64,000 nucleotides of DNA. Origin: Pseudomonas sp. L5B5. GTDB taxonomy: Bacteria > Pseudomonadota > Gammaproteobacteria > Pseudomonadales > Pseudomonadaceae. The notes beneath the pieces were generated by a model. That model made no database searches. It was not told the DNA's origin and was given only the letters and a program-made list of their open reading frames with translations. Below are positions 57,737-64,000 of this stretch, piece after piece; position 1 is the first letter of the stretch; each line of letters opens with the position of its first letter. The stretch is from the NCBI RefSeq assembly GCF_020520285.1, contig NZ_CP084742.1, positions 558,001 to 622,000 on the forward strand, written 5' to 3'. A program made the position numbers and the translations under genes.

Positions 57737-58201
57737 CTACCAGGCGCCTGCCGGGCTTGTCAGGCTGATCTGCCCGCGCTCGATGAAACGCTGGGTGCCG
57801 AACAGGCCGCCGGCCAGCTTGCCACGCAGCACGTAGGGCAGGTTGTCCAGGCTCTGGGTCTGGCTCAGGCCCAGGGTCTGACGCAGCACGGAGAAGGCCG
57901 AGACACTCACCGGGATCACCAGGATGTCCTCGGCGTAGCGGCCGATATGGCCCTGCTGGTCGCTGACCCCGGACGCCAGTGGCCGGCCATTGACTTCCAG
58001 GTCCAGGGCCACGCCGTTGTAGTCGATGGCCGTCTCGTTGGGGTTCTGCAGGCGCAGCTTGATCGCGAAGCGCATCTCCAGCTCCTGGCTCGGCAGCGGC
58101 TCGATACCCACCACGTTGATCGCCAGAGGATCGCGCTGGGGCAACAGCGCACAAGCGCTCAGGCTGAGCAGTACCAGGGTCAAGGCGATCAATCTACGCA
58201 T
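57737..58201 (-). CDS. LEA type 2 (WHy-domain) lipoprotein
   Basis: 154 residues. A lipoprotein signal with the lipobox LSAC (RRLIALTLVLLSLSACALLP) is followed by a single LEA-2/WHy beta-sandwich domain: VVGIEPLPSQELEMRFAIKLRLQNPNETAIDYNGVALDLEVNGRPLA with the Asn-Pro hallmark, then GHIGRYAEDILVIPVSVS. Bacterial members are of unknown role and may act in desiccation or stress. It is convergent with glsA, 6 bases apart. CAGGTA lies 7 bases before the ATG. Confidence 0.9.
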   Translation of the reverse strand: MRRLIALTLVLLSLSACALLPQRDPLAINVVGIEPLPSQELEMRFAIKLRLQNPNETAIDYNGVALDLEVNGRPLASGVSDQQGHIGRYAEDILVIPVSVSAFSVLRQTLGLSQTQSLDNLPYVLRGKLAGGLFGTQRFIERGQISLTSPAGAW

Positions 58202-58240
58202 GGAATACCTGTCGGCAATGGGAGTGAATGGCTGGCCCGC

Positions 58241-58284
58241 TTCGTGGCCGCTACCGAGCCTGCGACAAGGCCGCGGGGCCTTGC
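58241..58284 (+). repeat. Partial family A repeat
   Basis: GGCCGCTACCGAGCCTGCGA followed by CAAGGCCGCGGGGCCTT matches the second arm of the 16535-16640 copy. It is between the LEA-2 gene and the NCS2 permease. Confidence 0.45.
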
Positions 58285-58356
58285 CTGACCGGCCCCGGCC
58301 AACCTTGAAGACCCGGGGCCCATCATCAGCGCACGCAGCATAGACGCCGCTGATCC

Positions 58357-59796
58357 TCAGGAGTTCGCCTTGCCGCCCATGTCCGGGTCCTGCATGACCT
58401 TGAGGGTCGCCGCTTCCGGATCGAACTCATCCTCTTCCAGATCAAGGAACTCCTCCGGCAGGAAGATGTTCAGGAAGATCGCGCAGAAGGCGCCCACGGT
58501 GATCGGCGATTCGAAGATGTTGTGCAAGGCCTTGGGCAGCTCGCGCAGCACTTCCGGCACTGCCGCCACGCCCAGGCCCATCCCCAGGGAAATGGCCACG
58601 ATCAGCACGTTGCGCCGATGCAGGCCGGCCTCGGCGAGGATCTTGATCCCGGCCACCGCCACGGTGCCGAACATGATCAGGGTCGCGCCGCCCAGCACCG
58701 GCTTGGGCATCAGTTGCAGCACCGCGCCGATCACCGGGAACAGTCCCAGCAGCACCAGCAGCCCGGCGATGAAGTAGGCGACGTAGCGGCTGGCCACGCC
58801 GGTCAGCTGGATCACCCCGTTGTTCTGGGCGAAAGTCACCATCGGCAGACTGTTGAACACCGCCGCCACGGCCGAGTTGAAACCATCGGCCAGCAGGCCG
58901 GACTTGATCCGCTTGATGTACAGCGGGCCCTTGACCGGCTGCTGGGAAATCATCGAGTTGGCCGTCAGGTCACCAGCCGCTTCCAGCGGTGAAATCAGGA
59001 AGATCACCGCCAGGGGAATGAAGGCAATCAGGTCGAAGGAGAAACCGTACTTGAATGGCACCGGCACGCTGAACAGGGGCACCTCCGGCATGGCGGCCAT
59101 GTCCACCCGGCCCAGCAGCCAGGCCACCACAAAGCCCAGGGTCAGGCCGATGACGATGGAGCCCAGGCGCAGCATCGGGTGATTGAAGCGATTGAGCAGC
59201 ACGATGGTCAGCAGCACCAGTGCCGCCAGCCCCAGGTTGCTCGCCGCGCCCAGGTCGCTGGCGCCGTAGCCGCCAGCCATGTCGGTGACCGCGACCTTGA
59301 TCAGCGAGAGGCCCATCAGGGTGATGATGGTGCCGGTGACCACCGGGGTGATCAGCTTGCGCAGCTTGCCGATGAACTGGCTGAGGAACATCTCGATGAA
59401 GGCCGCGACAAAGCAGATGCCGAAGATGGTCGAGAGAATGTCATCGGTGCTGCCGCCCCGGCCCTTGACCATGAAACCGGCACTGAGCAGCACACTGATG
59501 AAGGAAAAGCTGGTGCCCTGCACGCACAGCAGGCCGGAGCCGATGGGCCCCAGGCGCCGGGCCTGGACAAAGGTGCCCAGGCCGGAGACGAACAGCGCCA
59601 TGCTGATCAGGTAGGGCAGCTCGCTTTCAAGACCCAGCACCCCGCCGAAGATCAGGGTCGGGCTGATGATCCCGACGAAGCTGGCCAGCACGTGCTGCAA
59701 GGCGGCGAAAATCGCCGCGCTGAAGTGTGGCCGGTCGTTGAGGCCGTAGATCAGGTCTGACTTGTAGCGGGGAGGGGAGTGTTCGGATGCGCTCAT
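58357..59796 (-). CDS. NCS2-family xanthine/uracil/uric-acid permease
   Basis: 479 residues with about thirteen membrane segments. It belongs to the nucleobase-cation symporter-2 family, which imports purines or pyrimidines with protons. Seen: FAALQHVLASFVGIISPTLI, the substrate-site span region with GSGLLCVQGTSFSFI, the QH motif (LQHVLA), PLEAAGDLTANSMISQQ, and QNNGVIQLTGVASRYVAYFIAG. The GLLADGFNSAVAAVFNSLP stretch fits the XanP/PucJ subgroup better than UraA. It ends with an acidic tail (LEEDEFDPEAATL). There are no purine-catabolic genes next to it. Confidence 0.92.
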   Translation of the reverse strand: MSASEHSPPRYKSDLIYGLNDRPHFSAAIFAALQHVLASFVGIISPTLIFGGVLGLESELPYLISMALFVSGLGTFVQARRLGPIGSGLLCVQGTSFSFISVLLSAGFMVKGRGGSTDDILSTIFGICFVAAFIEMFLSQFIGKLRKLITPVVTGTIITLMGLSLIKVAVTDMAGGYGASDLGAASNLGLAALVLLTIVLLNRFNHPMLRLGSIVIGLTLGFVVAWLLGRVDMAAMPEVPLFSVPVPFKYGFSFDLIAFIPLAVIFLISPLEAAGDLTANSMISQQPVKGPLYIKRIKSGLLADGFNSAVAAVFNSLPMVTFAQNNGVIQLTGVASRYVAYFIAGLLVLLGLFPVIGAVLQLMPKPVLGGATLIMFGTVAVAGIKILAEAGLHRRNVLIVAISLGMGLGVAAVPEVLRELPKALHNIFESPITVGAFCAIFLNIFLPEEFLDLEEDEFDPEAATLKVMQDPDMGGKANS

Positions 59797-59989
59797 CGAA
59801 GAAGGCCTGCCAGTGGCGCGTAGGTACAGCGGATACGCGCCGGAAAGTGGACGGGACTTGGGTGCAGGACGCGGCCATCAGGCGGCATCTGCGGACCCGG
59901 TCGGAAAAAAGGAGGCGCAGGATGCCAGAAAGGGCCGGCCGCCAGAAGGGCACAAGGGCACAAAAAGCCAACTTCCAAGGGATGCGAAA

Positions 59990-60009
59990 GGTACTGTTTC
60001 TCATTTGCC
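59990..60009. promoter_or_regulatory. Candidate Fur box upstream of the ECF sigma gene
   Basis: On the minus strand AAATGAGAAACAGTACC resembles half of the 7-1-7 Fur consensus (TGATAATNATTATCA), with several mismatches. It sits 44 bases before the sigma gene start, the right place for iron repression. Confidence 0.35.
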
Positions 60010-60052
60010 TTTGTGGAATAATCCGTCTCCCCGATCTGCGGACCGCCCCTCG

Positions 60053-60565
60053 ATGCTGCCGATACCCAGCCTGCTGCGCAGCTTTCAAGAGCACTACGAC
60101 GACCTGCTGAAGTTTCTCACCCGGCGCATGAACGACCGCCAGCGGGCGGCGGATGTGGCTCAGGACACTTACCTGAAGCTGCTCAAGGTCGACCAGCAGG
60201 CGCTGCAGGTGCACAACGACCGCAGCTTCATCTTTCGCGTAGCCGGCAACCTGGCCATCGACACCCTGCGCCGCGAGCAGCGCCAGGCCGGCAACTCGGC
60301 CGATAGCCTGGAACACGACGAGGCGGTGGACCCGGCTCCGGCCCCCGAGGCGGTGCTGCTGGCCAAGGAGCGCCTGGCGGTGCTCGACCAGGCCCTGCAG
60401 CAACTGTCGGACAACGCTCGCCAGGCCTTGTTGCTCAATCGCCTGGAGGGCCTGACCCAGGCCCAGATCGCCGTGCGACTGGGCGTTTCCGAAAGCATGG
60501 TGGCAAAATACATCGGCCAGGCCCTGCGCCACTGCCGCGACTGGTTGCAACAGCACCATGAATGA
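60053..60565 (+). CDS. ECF sigma factor, FecI-type
   Basis: 170 residues, the usual size for iron-starvation sigma factors. Region 2 is seen in SLLRSFQEHYDDLLKFLTRRMNDRQRAADVAQDTYLKLLKV, RSFIFRVAGNLAIDTLRRE. Region 4 is seen in LQQLSDNARQALLLNRLEGLTQAQIAVRLGVSESMVAKYIGQALRHC. With FecR and a TonB receptor it forms a cell-surface-signalling system: siderophore binding outside releases the sigma factor to switch on the receptor gene. Its last 8 bases overlap the fecR start, so the two are coupled. A candidate Fur box precedes it. Confidence 0.95.
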   Translation: MLPIPSLLRSFQEHYDDLLKFLTRRMNDRQRAADVAQDTYLKLLKVDQQALQVHNDRSFIFRVAGNLAIDTLRREQRQAGNSADSLEHDEAVDPAPAPEAVLLAKERLAVLDQALQQLSDNARQALLLNRLEGLTQAQIAVRLGVSESMVAKYIGQALRHCRDWLQQHHE

Positions 60566-61520
60566 TCCCTTCCTGCCCGCCGCCGACGCTGCCATGACCG
60601 AACACCCCGAGAACCTCGAAGACACCGCCATCGACTGGCTGGTACTGCTGCATTCCGGCCAGGCCACGGCGGCCCAGCGCCTGGCGTTCCAGCGCTGGCG
60701 CCAGAGCAGCCCGGCCCATGCCCGCGCGGCGGATGAGGCGCAGCGCTTGTGGGGCGATCTGGGCCAGACTCGCTCCGCGCAGCAGCACCGGCAGGATGCC
60801 AGCCCGGCTGCCAGGCCCCGTCGCTGGTGGCCGGCGGTGGCTGCATCGGTGCTGCTGGCCCTGGGCAGCGTGATTGGCTGGCAGCAGTGGCCGGCCTGGA
60901 CCTCGGACTACTACACCGCCGTGGGGCAGCAGCAGAGCCTGACCCTGGCCGATGGCTCGCGGGTAACCCTCAACAGCGCCAGTGCGCTGTCGGTGGCGTA
61001 TTCGGCGAATGAACGACGGGTGATCCTGGAGCGTGGCGAGGCGCTGTTCGAACCCGCAGCCGATGGGCAGCGGCCATTCGTGGTCCAGGCCCGGGCCGAG
61101 CAGTTGCACAGCGCTGCCGGGGCGTTCAGCGTGCGTCGGGAGGGCGACCGGTTGACAGTGGTGGTGCGCGAGGGCCAGGTGCAATTCACCGGCGAGCATG
61201 CACCGGTGCTGCTGCAGGCCGACCAGCGCCTGCAGTACCAGGCTGGCCAGCCGCTGCTGGCCCAGCAGAGCGTGGATGCTGCCAGCCTCACCGCCTGGCA
61301 GCGTGGCAAGCTGATCTTCAACGGCCGGCCACTGGGCGAGGTGATCGGCGAACTGGAACGCTACCAGCAGGGCCGCATCCTGGTATCCGATGACCAACTG
61401 GCCAGGCTGGCCATCAGCGGCGTGTTCGATCTCAACGATCCCCAGGGCTCGCTGCGCACCTTGCAGCAACGCTATCCGCTGCAGATCACCTACTTGCCCT
61501 GGCTCGCCGTCCTGCACTGA
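60558..61520 (+). CDS. FecR-family anti-sigma/sigma regulator
   Basis: 320 residues. The N-terminal DUF4880 region (IDWLVLLHSGQATAAQRLAFQRWRQSSPAHARAADEAQRLWGDLG) contacts the sigma factor in the cytoplasm. One span lies at ~96-112 (AVAASVLLALGSVIGW). The periplasmic domain follows with LTLADGSRVTLNSASALSVAY, RRVILERGEALFEPAADG, FVVQARAEQLHSAAGAFSV, and the C-terminal STN-like region (ARLAISGVFDLNDPQGSLRTLQQRYPLQ). It should bind the signalling domain of the receptor encoded next. It overlaps the sigma gene by 8 bases. Confidence 0.95.
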   Translation: MNDPFLPAADAAMTEHPENLEDTAIDWLVLLHSGQATAAQRLAFQRWRQSSPAHARAADEAQRLWGDLGQTRSAQQHRQDASPAARPRRWWPAVAASVLLALGSVIGWQQWPAWTSDYYTAVGQQQSLTLADGSRVTLNSASALSVAYSANERRVILERGEALFEPAADGQRPFVVQARAEQLHSAAGAFSVRREGDRLTVVVREGQVQFTGEHAPVLLQADQRLQYQAGQPLLAQQSVDAASLTAWQRGKLIFNGRPLGEVIGELERYQQGRILVSDDQLARLAISGVFDLNDPQGSLRTLQQRYPLQITYLPWLAVLH

Positions 61521-61576
61521 ATTTTTTTTGCTCCGGGCACTGCAAGTTCCTTTCCGGCCAATCGTCGTAGTGAGAC

Positions 61577-61597
61577 TGAGAAGAAAATCGTTCTCAT
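61577..61597. promoter_or_regulatory. Inverted repeat/Fur-like box upstream of the receptor gene
   Basis: TGAGAA, 8 bases, TTCTCA forms an inverted repeat. On the minus strand ATGAGAACGATTTTC is a fair match to the Fur 7-1-7 form. It lies about 33 bases before the receptor start. Confidence 0.45.
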
Positions 61598-61629
61598 TGA
61601 CGTCATTTCAACGGGCTGGGAAGGAACAC

Positions 61630-64000
61630 GTGAAAGCTATGTTCAAGCTGTCGATACGCGAGCGCGGTCAACACCTCATGCGCCATACATTACTGGCCCA
61701 GGCCGTACTCGTTGGTGGGCTGGTACCGATCCTGGCCCAGGCGCAGCCGCCACTGCCCGCCAGCCAGGCCAGCGTGGCCCAGGAGCGGCGGGTGTCGCTG
61801 CAATTGCCGGCCCAGCCCCTGGACCAGGCCCTGACCCGCTTTGCCGACCAGGCCGACCTGCGCCTGCTGTACACCACCGCTGATGTGACGGGCTTGCAGG
61901 CGCCGGCCCTCGCCGGTGAAGTCAGCATCGCCCAGGCCCTGCAGGCCTTGCTGGCCGGCAGCGGCATGAGCTGGTCGTTCAGCGATGAACGCACGGTGAT
62001 CCTGCGCCGTGCCGAACCTGCCGCTGCCAGCCTCAACCTCAAGCCGACCCAGGTCACGGTGGCATCGCGTACCAGCACGGCCATCAGCGAGATTCCCGGC
62101 ACGGTCTGGGTGGTGGAGCAAAGCCAGTTGCGCGAACAGCTGGAGACGGGCGTCAGCCTCAAGGAAGCTATCGGCAAGCTGGTGCCGGGCCTGGACCTGG
62201 CGCCGGAAGGTCGCACCAACTATGGCCAGAACATGCGCGGGCGCAATGTGCTGGTGATGATCGACGGGGTCAGCCAGAACAGCTCCCGGGGCTTGTCGCG
62301 CCAGTTCGACAGCATCTCGCCATTCAACGTCGAACGTGTGGAAGTGCTCTCCGGGGCCAGCGCGATCTATGGTGGCGGCGCCACCGGCGGCATCATCAAT
62401 ATCGTCACCAAGAAAGGCGAGCCGGGGCCGGCGCGTTTCGAGACCCAGCTGGGGGCCAGCAGCGGTTTCAACAACAGCGATGATCTGACCACTCGCATCG
62501 CCCAGTCGGTCAGTGGCGGCAACGATGCCATCAGCGGCCGCCTGTCCGTGGCAGGGGAGCAGAACCAGGCCTTCTACGACGGCGCCGGCAAACAGATCTT
62601 CATCGACAACACCCAGACCGACCTGCAGTACAACCGCACCCTCGACCTGATGGGCAGCCTGGCCCTGAACTTCAACGAAGAGCAGAGCCTGGATCTGCTG
62701 GCCCAGTACTATGATTCGGGCAATCGCGGCAGCACCGGGATCTACTTCCCCAACCTCAAGTACCAGGCGCCTTCGGACCTGGAGGACGCCAAGTTGCGCG
62801 GAGGCTACTCCACCGACCTGGAACCGCGCACCCGGCGCCTGTTGCTCAATGCCAACTATCACCATGCCGACGTGCTGGGCCAGGACTTCTACCTGCAGGC
62901 CTCGTACCGCAAGGAAAACGACAACTTCTATCCGTTTCCCTACTACAACACGGGCAAGCCGACAGGCTCCAAGGGCGTGTACTTCGCCGCTTCGCAGCAG
63001 AACTTCGAGGTCAGCAGCCTCAAGGCGCTGTTCGCCAAGGAGTTCGAGACCGTCAAGCTGACCTATGGGGTGGACCTGGATCGCGAGCGTTTCAACGCCG
63101 AGCAGAGCACCTTCGACCAAGGCATTTCCTCGGGCAGCGGTGGCCTGGACCTGGTGACCCAGAGCAAGGCTGCACGCTACCCCAGCTACCGGGTCGACGG
63201 CCTGTCCGCCTACACCCAGGTGGACTGGCATGCCACGGACAACCTGACGGTATCCGGTGGCTACCGGCGCCAGCAGATGGACGTGGACGTCGGGCGCTTC
63301 AAGAACGTGCCGGGGGGCAAAAACGACTACCAGGTCAACCTGTTCAACCTGGGCACGATCTATGATTTCAAGAATGGCCACCAGGTGTGGATCAACTACG
63401 GCGAAGGCTTCGATCTGCCGGACCCGGCCAAGTTCTACGGCAAGCCGGGCTTGAGCGTCGACGACAACCCCCTGGCCGGGATCAAGAGCCGCCAGGTGGA
63501 AACCGGCTGGCGCTTCTCCGATAGCGACTGGGACGCCCAGGCGGCGCTGTACTACATCTGGTCGGACAAGGTCATCACCACCGACAACGCGACCCTGACC
63601 ATCGACGTCAAGGATCAGAAGAGCCGCGACTATGGTTTCGAAAGTGCCCTGACCCGGCATTTCCAGAACGGCTGGGAGGCCGGTGGCACCCTGCACCTGG
63701 TGCGTTCCGAAGAGGAAGGCAAGAACGGTGGCTGGATCAAGCGCGATGCACGGTATGCCTCGCTGTCCAAGTCCACTGCGTTCGTCGGCTGGAAGGGCGA
63801 CAGCAGCAGCGTACGGCTGCAAGGCAACCGTGCCTTCACCCTCAAGGACGACGCCGATCACACCATCGACGGTTACACCACCTTCGACCTGCTGGGTAGC
63901 CAGGACACCGGTTTCGGCACCTTCAGCGGCGGCATCCAGAACCTGCTGGACAAGCAATACAGCACGGTCTGGGGCCAGCGCGCCAAGCTGTTCTATTCGC
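61630..64000 (+). CDS. TonB-dependent hydroxamate-siderophore receptor of the IutA/ChtA family with STN signalling domain (3' end outside window)
   Basis: 790 codons are visible and the frame is still open at the window end. A GTG start at 61630 with AAGGA seven bases upstream gives a long signal region and LAQAQPPLPA cleavage area. Residues ~55-125 are an STN domain (SLQLPAQPLDQALTRFADQADL, ALAGEVSIAQALQALLAGSGMSWSF), which signals to FecR. The plug is seen as TVWVVEQSQLREQLETGVSLKEAIGKLVPGLD, GRTNYGQNMRGRNVLVMIDGV and GASAIYGGGATGGIINIVTKKG; then barrel strands including QVWINYGEGFDLPDPAKFYG and DKQYSTVWGQRAKLFYS. These closely follow the ferric-aerobactin receptor IutA and P. aeruginosa ChtA. 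The visible part shows no break. Ligand choice is inference. Confidence 0.93.
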   Translation, partial: MKAMFKLSIRERGQHLMRHTLLAQAVLVGGLVPILAQAQPPLPASQASVAQERRVSLQLPAQPLDQALTRFADQADLRLLYTTADVTGLQAPALAGEVSIAQALQALLAGSGMSWSFSDERTVILRRAEPAAASLNLKPTQVTVASRTSTAISEIPGTVWVVEQSQLREQLETGVSLKEAIGKLVPGLDLAPEGRTNYGQNMRGRNVLVMIDGVSQNSSRGLSRQFDSISPFNVERVEVLSGASAIYGGGATGGIINIVTKKGEPGPARFETQLGASSGFNNSDDLTTRIAQSVSGGNDAISGRLSVAGEQNQAFYDGAGKQIFIDNTQTDLQYNRTLDLMGSLALNFNEEQSLDLLAQYYDSGNRGSTGIYFPNLKYQAPSDLEDAKLRGGYSTDLEPRTRRLLLNANYHHADVLGQDFYLQASYRKENDNFYPFPYYNTGKPTGSKGVYFAASQQNFEVSSLKALFAKEFETVKLTYGVDLDRERFNAEQSTFDQGISSGSGGLDLVTQSKAARYPSYRVDGLSAYTQVDWHATDNLTVSGGYRRQQMDVDVGRFKNVPGGKNDYQVNLFNLGTIYDFKNGHQVWINYGEGFDLPDPAKFYGKPGLSVDDNPLAGIKSRQVETGWRFSDSDWDAQAALYYIWSDKVITTDNATLTIDVKDQKSRDYGFESALTRHFQNGWEAGGTLHLVRSEEEGKNGGWIKRDARYASLSKSTAFVGWKGDSSSVRLQGNRAFTLKDDADHTIDGYTTFDLLGSQDTGFGTFSGGIQNLLDKQYSTVWGQRAKLFYS

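Overview
The window is GC-rich, densely coded chromosomal DNA from a Pseudomonas, most likely of the P. fluorescens group (P. protegens/chlororaphis-like). The inference rests on gene content and order: the glgE / treS-mak / glgB and glgA / treZ / malQ / treY / DUF2934 / glgX cluster, pvdQ, the copABCD operon, dpkA, DUF3203, and the Pseudomonas REP palindromes. No rRNA, tRNA, CRISPR array, insertion sequence or prophage was recognised.

Layout. 1-8.7 kb: end of an EAL-domain c-di-GMP phosphodiesterase, an SDR oxidoreductase, a small membrane protein, a PoNi-type immunity gene with an unrecognised partner, a MocR regulator, ccoG, a DUF3203 gene, an mgtC/sapB-family gene and a proline-rich microprotein. 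8.9-16.5 kb (+): glgE, a treS-maltokinase fusion and glgB, which together form the maltose-1-phosphate route to branched alpha-glucan. 16.7-18.3 kb (-): an alpha/beta hydrolase and a PIG-L-like protein. 18.7-29.5 kb (-): glgX, DUF2934, treY, malQ, treZ and glgA, read as one glgA-first operon, several genes of which overlap by four bases (ATGA). 30.1-35.2 kb (-): copper operon copA-copB-copC-copD, then a DUF411 metal-binding protein and a YqaA-family membrane protein, with a good CopR-type box upstream of copA. 35.3-38.8 kb: an SRPBCC protein, a chemoreceptor and an orphan gene of unknown function followed by a REPIN-type inverted repeat. 39-42 kb: an aldo/keto reductase and divergent LysR gene, two very small membrane/lipoprotein genes and a DNA-binding-only Fur-like protein. 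42.3-46.1 kb: pvdQ (pyoverdine/AHL acylase) with a PvdS-like promoter, a FecR-like anti-sigma gene without a sigma partner, and a PepSY protein. 46.4-54.7 kb: dpkA, a DUF883 gene, two LysR regulators, a nitrilase, a GNAT acetyltransferase, an iron-dependent alcohol dehydrogenase and an APC permease. 55-59.8 kb: an MFS-like gene remnant, a ferric-reductase-like flavoprotein, a glutaminase, a LEA-type lipoprotein and an NCS2 purine/pyrimidine permease. 60-64 kb (+): a cell-surface-signalling locus (ECF sigma, FecR, and an IutA/ChtA-family TonB receptor with an STN signalling domain that runs off the window).

How the genes work together. The two carbohydrate clusters make a loop between trehalose and glycogen: TreS turns trehalose to maltose, Mak phosphorylates it, GlgE polymerises it and GlgB branches the product. 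GlgX debranches the glucan, TreY and TreZ release trehalose from its ends, and MalQ recycles short maltodextrins. GlgA gives a nucleotide-sugar entry to the same polymer. The remaining themes are metals and iron: copper efflux/oxidation, pyoverdine maturation, and hydroxamate-siderophore uptake with its own signalling pair.

The most interesting leads are a toxin-type immunity gene with no recognisable toxin, a PIG-L protein lacking the catalytic Asp, a TetR-type palindrome in the large gap upstream of glgA, a Fur-like protein without a metal-binding domain beside pvdQ, and the uncharacterised gene at 38.3-38.8 kb with its nested inverted repeats.
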